DNA from: an uncultured Phycisphaerales bacterium
Lineage (GTDB): Bacteria > Planctomycetota > Phycisphaerae > Phycisphaerales > SM1A02
Length of the DNA: 15,201 nt
NCBI GenBank assembly: GCA_946886375.1
Contig: CAMPIL010000038.1
Coordinates: forward strand, 1 to 15,201
Direction: 5' to 3'
Part shown: positions 1-6,279 of the stretch, piece after piece
Numbering within the stretch: the first letter of the stretch is position 1
Layout: every line of letters begins with the position of its first letter
Notes under the pieces: generated by a model
What the model was told of the DNA's origin: nothing
The model's database searches: none
Seen by the model: the letters and a program-made list of their open reading frames with translations, nothing else
Program-made: the position numbers and the translations under genes

Positions 1-610
1 CAGGGGCGCGGATTGAAACACGATGCACCCCCAAACAGTGGCGTAGTCTGAATCGTCGCCCCTCACGCAGGGGCGCGGATTGAAACTACCGTAGACGCCG
101 GATACACCGGCGTTGGACACCGTCGCCCCTCACGCAGGGGCGCGGATTGAAACTGACGACGATCGTGACCAGGACGATGCGCCGGGTCGCCCCTCACGCA
201 GGGGCGCGGATTGAAACTTCATGGCGGTCATGGCCATGCTGCGAAGTCGAGTCGCCCCTCACGCAGGGGCGCGGATTGAAACTGCACCGTCAGGTCCGTA
301 CACGCGCCTTCGGTGGGTCGCCCCTCACGCAGGGGCGCGGATTGAAACCACTCCGCACCGGAATAACTCAACTGCGTCTGCGTCGCCCCTCACGCAGGGG
401 CGCGGATTGAAACTCAGTCTGAGGCTCAACCCGAAAGGACCACCATGGTCGCCCCTCACGCAGGGGCGCGGATTGAAACGTTCTCCATGCCGTAGCGGTT
501 CTTGGCATCAAACGTCGCCCCTCACGCAGGGGCGCGGATTGAAACAATGATATGGGGTGCACAGGTCGGCTGCGGCTGGTCGCCCCTCACGCAGGGGCGC
601 GGAATGAGCT
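1..610 (+). CRISPR. CRISPR array, type I-C-like repeats, leader-distal end
   Basis: The 32-bp repeat begins GTCGCCCCTCACGC and ends GCGGATTGAAAC. Copies are at 1-19 (cut by the window edge), 55-86, 122-153, 186-217, 251-282, 317-348, 382-413, 448-479 and 514-545, the eight full ones identical, plus a decayed copy at 579-610. Nine unique spacers of 32-35 bp lie between them (20-54, 87-121, 154-185, 218-250, 283-316, 349-381, 414-447, 480-513, 546-578). Within the repeat CGCCCCT pairs with AGGGGCG around the loop CACGC, the hairpin that Cas5 processes in type I-C systems; the ATTGAAAC end gives the crRNA 5' handle and sets the plus-strand orientation. Last-repeat decay at the right agrees, so leader and cas genes should lie to the left. 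The I-C assignment rests on repeat length and sequence only, because no cas gene is visible. Confidence 0.97.
579..610 (+). repeat. Degenerate terminal CRISPR repeat
   Basis: The first 25 bases match the consensus repeat, but four of the last seven differ (GGAATGAGCT instead of GGATTGAAAC). Decay of the leader-distal repeat is normal for CRISPR arrays, and here it affects only the 3' handle part while the hairpin stem stays intact. A crRNA from the spacer at 546-578 should therefore still be released. Confidence 0.9.
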
Positions 611-778
611 CTCGCCACGCCTCCAACTGCGAATCGGCGGTAGCCGAACTCTACCGTTCGCATCTGCGACGAGCGAGATGGGTCACACTTCCATACGAGA
701 GAACCTGACTTGACTTTCCGGTTGTACCTCGCCCTTGTGGGTGCTGATCTAGTCCGTCTTCGACCAGGAGCATTCATC

Positions 779-1150
779 ATGGCACGATCCAGAAGGACTC
801 AGGGCAATCGCGATCCGCAAACCTTCTCCCTGAACTTGTTGATCAACATTTATGATGAGCTGGACTCGATCAAGGAATTGATCCAGACGCTCCCTGCGCT
901 ATCTCGGGCTTCGCAGATTGTTCGAAACGACAACCATCTGGAAACAGACTTGATGGTGGATCCGATTGGGGAAAGGATCTCGGCACTGACTCATTCCAAG
1001 CGCCCAGTGAGGGCGGGTGTCGAGTTTCCCTCGGTGGACGAAGTAGCGGAAGTTCCCCAAGTGGTTATCCAAGTAGTAGCCTGGCGACTTGATCGAGTCT
1101 GCAGGCTGCTGTCGGAGGAAGTCAAGTCTGCTCGCGATGGAAAGAACTGA
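779..1150 (+). CDS. Hypothetical protein next to the CRISPR array
   Basis: A 123-residue protein that I do not recognise. The ATG at 779 is preferred over an in-frame TTG at 710 because AGGAG stands 8 nt upstream of it. The N-terminus is basic (MARSRRTQGNR). Residues around 17-40 (SLNLLINIYDELDSIKELI) could form an amphipathic helix or short coiled coil, and the C-terminus ends in a charged helix (RLLSEEVKSARDGKN). There is no signal peptide, membrane segment or cysteine pair suggesting zinc binding. Codon use stands apart from the rest of the window: AGA, AGG, CTA and several GTA codons are frequent relative to its size, and the local GC content is lower. It lies 168 bp beyond the last CRISPR repeat. 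An overlapping minus-strand frame (899-1267) is less likely, as it has no comparable ribosome binding site. Confidence 0.6.
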   Translation: MARSRRTQGNRDPQTFSLNLLINIYDELDSIKELIQTLPALSRASQIVRNDNHLETDLMVDPIGERISALTHSKRPVRAGVEFPSVDEVAEVPQVVIQVVAWRLDRVCRLLSEEVKSARDGKN

Positions 1151-1443
1151 GTCATGAGGCCATCGCTTTATTGACCTCCAAAGTACAAGCCAGAGTGATA
1201 AAGTCCGACTGAATTCCTGCCGATCGCAAAGCGCAATTCTTGCGCGAATTTTGTTGTTATCAATCACTGACCAAAATAGTTGGTGTTCAGCTCAAAACCT
1301 TCGCAATTGCAACCCGGCGCTATGAAAAATCCATTTTTTTGAGCTGAACGCTCATTTCAAATTTGGCGAGCGTTCAGCAATTCCGCGCTCTGCGCGCGCA
1401 AAAAAATCCCCCTGCATCGCGCAAAATTCATCTCTTGAGAAAG
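1151..1443. other. AT-richer gap with a three-armed inverted repeat
   Basis: No gene was found in these 293 bp. Arm A (1285-1297, GTTCAGCTCAAAA) is the exact reverse complement of arm B (1337-1349). Bases 1343-1353 (GCTGAACGCTC), which overlap arm B, are the exact reverse complement of arm C (1368-1378). The A/B (13-bp) and B/C (11-bp) hairpins are therefore mutually exclusive in a transcript. Neither is followed by a T-run on either strand, so a plain terminator is not evident. The gap lies downstream of the minus-strand tRNA-Glu and downstream of the plus-strand hypothetical gene. Confidence 0.55.
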
Positions 1444-1518
1444 CGTCCCCAAGGGGATTTGAACCCCTGTTACCTCCGTGAAAGGGAGGTGTCCTAGACC
1501 GGGCTAGACGATGGGGAC
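1444..1518 (-). tRNA. tRNA-Glu (anticodon TTC)
   Basis: The minus strand folds into a full cloverleaf of 75 nt: acceptor stem GTCCCCA/TGGGGAC with discriminator G, D stem GTCT/GGAC with GG in its loop, anticodon stem CCTCC/GGAGG with loop CTTTCAC, and T stem AGGGG/CCCCT with loop TTCAAAT. The anticodon TTC is at 1480-1482. The sequence closely follows the bacterial tRNA-Glu pattern. The 3' CCA is not encoded (CTT follows the discriminator), so it must be added by a CCA-adding enzyme. Confidence 0.97.
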
Positions 1519-1540
1519 CAAGCCGGCGACCGGGAGGGGC

Positions 1541-1568
1541 ATGGTATGCAAAACGGAGGTTCGGACAA
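1541..1568 (-). promoter_or_regulatory. Possible sigma70-type promoter of tRNA-Glu
   Basis: On the minus strand TTGTCC (1563-1568) and TACCAT (1541-1546) are spaced by 16 bp, each matching the -35/-10 consensus at four of six positions. They end 22 bp before the first base of the tRNA. Position and spacing fit, but the match is moderate and planctomycete promoters may deviate from this consensus. Confidence 0.35.
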
Positions 1569-1646
1569 CCCCTCCAGCCGGAAAATCCATTGCAAACCGT
1601 GCGGATTGGACTCAGGTGGCCTTCGGTTCGCGCCGATAACGTGACC

Positions 1647-2111
1647 ATGAACCTCAACCTGAATCCTCCCTCGCCGATCATCCGCCGCGTGCTCTCGGGC
1701 ATGGCCCTGGTGCTTGCGTTCATGGTCATGGCCAGCGTGTTCTCGCCTGAACGCACCCGTGCGGGCGGATTGAGTGATCCGCTGCCGGGCATCCCGCCAC
1801 ATTCGGTGGAATACGGGACCGTTGATCGCATCGTCGTTGAGCAATCCGGCAGCAGCAATGGATCCGTCAATCCGCACGAGGGATTGAATTCCCTCGGCGC
1901 CATTGAAGACCGAGGCTACACGATTCACATCTACGCAACCGAAGTCGGACCGCGGTATTCCATCTACGAGAACGCCACGGGTCGAGAAATAGGAGCGCTG
2001 CTCAGCGCGGAGCAGGTGCACCAGGGGTTTCCTGAATTGAACCTGCCGACGATGGAATTCAACGCCGATTCACCGCTGATGCTGGTTGATACGCCTCGGA
2101 GCCAGTGGTAA
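1647..2111 (+). CDS. Hypothetical signal-anchored protein
   Basis: A 154-residue protein of unknown function. A hydrophobic segment at about residues 15-35 (RRVLSGMALVLAFMVMASVF) followed by ERTRAGG suggests an uncleaved anchor or a signal peptide, placing the rest outside the cytoplasm. The exported part contains VEYGTVDRIVVEQSG, YTIHIYATEVGPRYSIYE and LLSAEQVHQGFPEL, a pattern of short beta strands and a helix suggesting a small globular domain. I chose the ATG at 1647; an upstream in-frame TTG at 1590 would add 19 residues, and neither has a strong ribosome binding site. It lies divergent from tRNA-Glu and 163 bp before the DUF2752 gene. Confidence 0.75.
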   Translation: MNLNLNPPSPIIRRVLSGMALVLAFMVMASVFSPERTRAGGLSDPLPGIPPHSVEYGTVDRIVVEQSGSSNGSVNPHEGLNSLGAIEDRGYTIHIYATEVGPRYSIYENATGREIGALLSAEQVHQGFPELNLPTMEFNADSPLMLVDTPRSQW

Positions 2112-2227
2112 CCGCAAGACGCCGTTGAATTCGACTTGGCGCGTGGCAGTTGAAAAGGGCGTGCGGCAGCAAAAAGCGGCCGGTTTCAGGCAACATCGTG
2201 CATCTGGCGGGCTGGGGCGGCTCGTAT

Positions 2228-2251
2228 CGGTCATTGCCCGTTGGATGACCG
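2228..2251. other. Hairpin upstream of the DUF2752 gene
   Basis: CGGTCAT (2228-2234) pairs perfectly with ATGACCG (2245-2251) around a 10-nt loop, ending 23 bp before the start codon at 2275. No T-run follows, so it is not an evident terminator; it could be an operator or a leader structure, or be chance in GC-rich DNA. Confidence 0.3.
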
Positions 2252-2274
2252 GCGGGTAGTGTAAGAGTTCACAG

Positions 2275-2757
2275 ATGCCGCTGGCACACACTTCAATATC
2301 CAGGGATTACACGCCGAATGCGGATCGGGCGCGAGCGGCGTTCGGCCGGCGGCTGATCGCTGCCGTCGTGGCATTGGCGTGCGCGGGCGTGCTGGGCTTG
2401 GCGGCGTGGCTGCCTGCCTCTCCAACCGGAGTGGGAACACACCAGGCGTTGCGGTTGCCCCCGTGCGGATGGATAGCAATTGCAGGCGTGCCTTGCCCGA
2501 CCTGCGGCATGACCACGGCGTTTGCGCACGCGGCTGACGGGCATTTTCTTGCGTCGGTCAACGCGCAGCCGCTGGGATTCCTGCTCGCGCTGGGCACGGC
2601 GATCGCGCTGCTGGTCAGCCTTCACGTGGCGGTAACGGGTTCGCGACTGGGCTGGGCGTTCACGCGCTTGTGGGGCCGGTACACGGGTTGGGTTGTGGCG
2701 GCATTGGTTGTCGCGGCGTGGGGATACAAAATCATCTCCTATAAAGGTTGGTTGTGA
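2275..2757 (+). CDS. DUF2752 family membrane protein
   Basis: A 160-residue protein with the DUF2752 hallmark: PCGW at residues 63-66, then GVPCPTCGMTTAF at 71-83, in which the CPTCGMTT motif is the family signature. Hydrophobic segments are at about 27-47, 101-121 and 138-153, so it is an inner membrane protein with about three helices and a cysteine motif near a membrane boundary. The family is common in Planctomycetes and Bacteroidetes, but its biochemical role is not established; a redox or metal role for the cysteines is only inference. The start at 2275 is weakly supported by AAGAG upstream. It is followed 46 bp later by the first lipoprotein gene on the same strand. Confidence 0.88.
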   Translation: MPLAHTSISRDYTPNADRARAAFGRRLIAAVVALACAGVLGLAAWLPASPTGVGTHQALRLPPCGWIAIAGVPCPTCGMTTAFAHAADGHFLASVNAQPLGFLLALGTAIALLVSLHVAVTGSRLGWAFTRLWGRYTGWVVAALVVAAWGYKIISYKGWL

Positions 2758-2803
2758 ATTGAGATTCAATCCTCATCTGCCGCAAGCCAAGCTACGAAGA
2801 AAA

Positions 2804-3562
2804 ATGGGCGAATCACGAGGGACGAACGATCGTGCACGGCAGGTGTCGCGCGCCACGATCCCAAGCGTCCTGCGCGCCGTGACGTTGATCGCCAGCCTTT
2901 CAGCAATTGCAGTCGTGCTGACGGGCTGCCAGATCGGGCAACTGGTGGGCGCGGTTGGGCAGGCGAATGAATACCAGAAACTCGTGGACACTCCGCCGCG
3001 CTATGACGGCTTGCAGAACAAGACGGTGGCGGTGGTGGTGCAGGCCGACATGTCCACGCTGTATGAATATCCGGAACTGGCCGCCAACATCGCCGGCGGG
3101 GTCAGCGCGCGCATCGGCCGCGACGTTCCCGGTGCGCAGGTGCTGCATCCTCGCATCATCATCGATTGGCAATATCGCACGCCGCAGTGGAACATGCTGC
3201 CCTACGGCGAGTTGGCCGAGCAACTGAACGTCGATCGAGTCGTGTACATCGACGTGCTGGAATTCCGTCTGAATCCGCCGGGCAACCGATATCTGTGGGA
3301 AGGCGTGTGCGTGGGGCGCATCGGCATCATCGAGCGCGGCTCGATTGATCCGGACGCCTTCACCGAAACGTTGGACATCTCCGCGAAGTTTCCCACCTTG
3401 ACCGGACTGGATCGCGAAAGCGCGACCGCGGCAAGCATTCAGCAGGGGCTGCTGGCGGAGTACATCAAAAAGACCTCGTGGCTTTTCCACCAGCATCTTG
3501 AGCCGAAGTATCCGGACAAGTACAGGCCCGAACTGGAAAGCGGGAGCAAGAAGAAAACATGA
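2804..3562 (+). CDS. Lipoprotein, possible LpoB/CsgG-like fold
   Basis: A 252-residue protein with a signal helix (VLRAVTLIASLSAIAVV) and lipobox LTGC, the lipidated cysteine being residue 42. The body has an alternating beta/alpha pattern: KTVAVVVQ (73-80), a helix over YPELAANIAGGVSARIG, then ELAEQLNVDRVVYIDVLEFR (136-155). The next gene carries the same pattern, so the two look like paralogs. The general layout (AVVV strand, helix, hydrophobic strand) recalls small periplasmic domains such as LpoB, CsgG N-terminal and GNA1162, but that is an inference from pattern only. The ATG at 2804 is chosen because it gives a normal signal peptide and starts after the DUF2752 stop; longer in-frame starts would overlap that gene. 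It overlaps the next gene by 4 nt (ATGA). Confidence 0.8.
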   Translation: MGESRGTNDRARQVSRATIPSVLRAVTLIASLSAIAVVLTGCQIGQLVGAVGQANEYQKLVDTPPRYDGLQNKTVAVVVQADMSTLYEYPELAANIAGGVSARIGRDVPGAQVLHPRIIIDWQYRTPQWNMLPYGELAEQLNVDRVVYIDVLEFRLNPPGNRYLWEGVCVGRIGIIERGSIDPDAFTETLDISAKFPTLTGLDRESATAASIQQGLLAEYIKKTSWLFHQHLEPKYPDKYRPELESGSKKKT

Positions 3563-4245
3563 GTGAGGCACGATTGATGAAATTTGCCGCCGGATTTATG
3601 ACGCTGGTTGCGATCAGCGCGGTGGTCACGCAATTGACTGGGTGCAATATCGTTGGGCCTGCGATGTACATCGTGGAAGGTCCGCCCAGCGCCGATGCCG
3701 TGCACAATCTCGCCGACGTTCCCACCGTGGTGTTCATCGACGACCGGCGCAATGTCGTGAGCCCGATTTCCATGCGCAAGGCGATCGCTGACAAGGTCAG
3801 CGAGGACCTGATGGTCAAGAAAATTCTTTCGGCGACGATCAGTTCTCAGGATGCCATGGCCTTGGCGTCGCAGCGCGAGCGCAACAGTCACATCATTTCG
3901 ATCGAAGAGATCGGCAAGGCGGTGGGCGCAAAGCAAGTCATCTACGTGGAGATGGTGCAGTTTCAGGACACGCCTGACGGCTACACGCCGCGCCCGACTG
4001 CGTCCTGCCGCGTAAAGGTGGTGGATGTGGATGCGCAGAAGCGCGTGTATCCACCCGTCGACGCCGAGGAACCTTCGCGCGTCGTGCAGGCGATGATCCG
4101 CGAGGTTGATCCCTCGGTCTACAGCACGCGTGACGGGCGGTTGAAGGTGTTTGACGCGCTGGCGAAGGAAACCGGGTCGGCGGTCGGCAAACTCTTCTAC
4201 AAGCACGAGATTCGCCAACTGGGCGGCAATCTGAATCCCCGGTGA
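3559..4245 (+). CDS. Lipoprotein, paralog-like partner of the upstream gene
   Basis: A 228-residue protein with an N-terminal hydrophobic segment and lipobox LTGC, cysteine at residue 29. The ATG at 3559 lies within the stop region of the preceding gene (ATGA), so translation is probably coupled; a second in-frame ATG at 3577 is possible. Residues 117-136 (EIGKAVGAKQVIYVEMVQFQ) align with ELAEQLNVDRVVYIDVLEFR of the upstream lipoprotein, and both are preceded by a predicted strand-helix unit (VPTVVFIDDRRN, then MRKAIADKVSEDLM). A duplication or a heteromeric pair is a reasonable reading. The likely location is the periplasmic face of a membrane. The function is unknown; envelope assembly or export is an inference from lipidation and neighbours. 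Confidence 0.8.
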   Translation: MSEARLMKFAAGFMTLVAISAVVTQLTGCNIVGPAMYIVEGPPSADAVHNLADVPTVVFIDDRRNVVSPISMRKAIADKVSEDLMVKKILSATISSQDAMALASQRERNSHIISIEEIGKAVGAKQVIYVEMVQFQDTPDGYTPRPTASCRVKVVDVDAQKRVYPPVDAEEPSRVVQAMIREVDPSVYSTRDGRLKVFDALAKETGSAVGKLFYKHEIRQLGGNLNPR

Positions 4246-4314
4246 GTGGTTCAATCCGCCTCCGCCTGGATCACGTGTTGGCATTTTCCGATCCGCCGTT
4301 TATCCTTTTGCGTG

Positions 4315-5535
4315 ATGCGCGTACTGCACCTGATCGATCCGCAATCGAGCGACGGCGGCCCATGCACGCTGCGGCTCCTGGCAGATGCTGCGCGGCACAT
4401 GCGAGCCGATGTGCATGATGCGCTGATCCTCGGCGGTGCGCGAGAAGTCGAACTGGCAGCAAGATGCGGCGTCAGCGTGTCCGGCAGCCTGTGCCCGCCG
4501 CGCGCCCTGCCGTGGGCCGGCGCGAAGGCGATCCGCCGATTCGCAGTGATGAAAGCCTCGCACGGTGCGGCTTACGACCTGATTCACGCATGGACGCTGC
4601 GGACCGCCGCGCTGGCGGCGCTGGCATTCGGCAGTCAGCCGCCATCACTCGCCACGTTGCATGTCGGTCCTCCGCGCGGGCTCTTTGGTTGTTACGCGCG
4701 GCGCGCGATGCGCCGCGGCAAGCAGCCGCTACTGGCGGCATGCACCGCCGTGCGCCGTGAGTGCAAGGTGTCTGGGCTCTCTTCTCAGCAGGCGGCGATT
4801 CTTCCTCCCGCGGTGAGCGCGAATTCCGCCGAACTCATTGATCGTGATGCGGTGCGCGATCGATGGGTGAAGGAATTGGGCTTGAAGATTGAACCTGATG
4901 CGTACATCGTCGGCTTGCTTGGCGAACCGCCCCAGTGGATTGATGCACGTATTGCGGCCAACGTTGCAGATCGCGTTCGACTCACCGGCTGCAACATCAA
5001 ACTTCTGATGCATCCGTCATGCTGGCATCGATTGCAGGCCCAGCAAGGTTCCGATGAACTGGGTCACGATGAGATGATGATTCTCGATGAGGCCGCGGCT
5101 GAACCGTGGCGGATTGTCAAAGGGCTTGACGCGGCGATGATGCTTGGCAGGCGCTCGCACGTGCAGCAGTCCGGGTCGATGTTGCCCGTGTTGTGGGCGC
5201 TCGCGGCAGGTCTTCCCGTTGTTGCGGCCAGAAGCGATGCGCTGCGTGACGTGATTGAAGATGAAGTCAACGGCCTGTTGGTGAATGAATGGGACGTGAA
5301 CGCCGCGTCGGAGCGCCTCGCGCGCCTCGCGGCCGATCGGGATCTGGCTCGGCGGCTGGGCGAAAATGCCCGCGGCGTGGCCGAGGACATGTTCAGCATC
5401 GATTCCTACTGCATTCGCCTCAAGCACGCATACGACTTGCTGCTTGCAGGCCGCACCGTGCGCACGGTCGGCAATATCGCGGAGCCGTTTGACCTGACGC
5501 ACGATGCGCCTGTGATCGCCCACGCGGGGACGTGA
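4315..5535 (+). CDS. Glycosyltransferase, GT4-like, degenerate active-site motif
   Basis: A 406-residue protein with a GT-B architecture: an N-terminal Rossmann start with glycine-rich loop (MRVLHLIDPQSSDGGPCTLR) and a C-terminal nucleotide-sugar domain with ALAAGLPVVAARSDALRD (295-312) and an NGLLVNEWD segment (319-327). In active GT4 enzymes an E-x7-E motif precedes the AxGxPV stretch. Here the two positions are Ser286 and Trp294, so both glutamates are missing. The donor site may be altered or the protein may be non-catalytic. The ATG at 4315 is chosen because the conserved N-terminus starts there; the extra upstream in-frame codons look unlike protein. Gene order with lipoproteins and a second GT4 gene suggests cell-surface polysaccharide or glycoconjugate work. 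Confidence 0.85.
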   Translation: MRVLHLIDPQSSDGGPCTLRLLADAARHMRADVHDALILGGAREVELAARCGVSVSGSLCPPRALPWAGAKAIRRFAVMKASHGAAYDLIHAWTLRTAALAALAFGSQPPSLATLHVGPPRGLFGCYARRAMRRGKQPLLAACTAVRRECKVSGLSSQQAAILPPAVSANSAELIDRDAVRDRWVKELGLKIEPDAYIVGLLGEPPQWIDARIAANVADRVRLTGCNIKLLMHPSCWHRLQAQQGSDELGHDEMMILDEAAAEPWRIVKGLDAAMMLGRRSHVQQSGSMLPVLWALAAGLPVVAARSDALRDVIEDEVNGLLVNEWDVNAASERLARLAADRDLARRLGENARGVAEDMFSIDSYCIRLKHAYDLLLAGRTVRTVGNIAEPFDLTHDAPVIAHAGT

Positions 5536-5685
5536 ACCCAAATTAACTTGCAGTGGTGTGCAGCGCGGCGACGGATGAGCCCGCTGCAGACAGGTCGGCT
5601 TCCCGATAAAGCCGCGGCGTTGGTCGCGCTTATCTTTCGGTAGCGTTTCTGCTCAATCCGCTCCACATTCCGCGAGGGAACCAAC

Positions 5686-6279
5686 ATGAGCCGATGGATT
5701 ATTTGCACGAGCATTGCGTGTGCCTGCGCGTTCCTTTGCGCCGGGTGCGGCCGACTGGTCAGTCAGCGCGAATACCTTTCCAACTCGATGTCGCCGGCGC
5801 TCTCTGCCCGCGTCGAGTCGATGCCGGTCCGGACAGTCGAGCCGTACATCGACACCAATCCTCCCGAAGGTCTGCGGCTGCCATCGTTTGGTGATGATGA
5901 GGGTGATGACGCCCCTGACGAGGATACATCGGTGAACAGCGACGAGTCATACGCTCGCAGCGTCTTCCGGCAATTGGCGCTGATGCACGATGCGCTGGAG
6001 CGGCTTACCGTACTTGCGGAGCAGAAGGGTGGCGCGGCGGTGGCGGCGATTGATCCCAAATTGCGCAGTTTCCGCACCAGCGTGCACATGATCGAGCAAT
6101 ACATGCTCTATTTGCCGGACGCCGACGACGCCGACCGTGCATCGCTGAGAGTCAAGATTGATGTTGTATTGCGCGACGCCGGCGCCACAGTGTGGGAGGC
6201 GGTGCGCGAAGTGCAGCGATTCCACGACGCTGGTTACGAGAACGGCTACATCCGCTGCGTCGCACCGGCCTGGCTTTGA
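5686..6279 (+). CDS. Hypothetical lipoprotein
   Basis: A 197-residue protein with a short signal peptide and lipobox CAGC (cysteine 21). An acidic linker at about 68-87 (FGDDEGDDAPDEDTSVNSDE) separates the N-terminal part from a predicted helical domain (YARSVFRQLALMHDALERLT, then a helix over VREVQRFHDAGYENG). GAGGG about 6 nt upstream supports the ATG at 5686. Function unknown. Its 3' end overlaps the 3' end of the convergent amidohydrolase gene by 34 bp. The 150-bp gap before it holds no clear promoter. Confidence 0.8.
   Translation: MSRWIICTSIACACAFLCAGCGRLVSQREYLSNSMSPALSARVESMPVRTVEPYIDTNPPEGLRLPSFGDDEGDDAPDEDTSVNSDESYARSVFRQLALMHDALERLTVLAEQKGGAAVAAIDPKLRSFRTSVHMIEQYMLYLPDADDADRASLRVKIDVVLRDAGATVWEAVREVQRFHDAGYENGYIRCVAPAWL

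Noticed and set aside
710..738. Possible promoter with TTGACT at 710-715 before the hypothetical gene
   Set aside because: No acceptable -10 element is found 16-18 bp downstream.
147..780. Several open frames on both strands across the CRISPR array, with proteins made of repeated APHAGARIET, PLTQGRGLK or SAPLREGR units
   Set aside because: They are translations of the CRISPR repeats and spacers; the periodic peptides follow the repeat spacing exactly.
899..1267. Minus-strand open frame of 122 codons opposite the hypothetical gene
   Set aside because: No ribosome binding site and no recognisable features, while the plus-strand frame has AGGAG at good spacing. It remains a weak alternative.
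3439..4284. Minus-strand open frame opposite the second lipoprotein gene
   Set aside because: Histidine/arginine-rich shadow without features; the plus strand has a lipobox and start/stop coupling.
5600..5640. Imperfect inverted repeat (CCGATAAAG...CTTATCTTTCGG) before the lipoprotein gene at 5686
   Set aside because: Pairing is interrupted and no T-run follows, so neither a terminator nor an operator can be supported.
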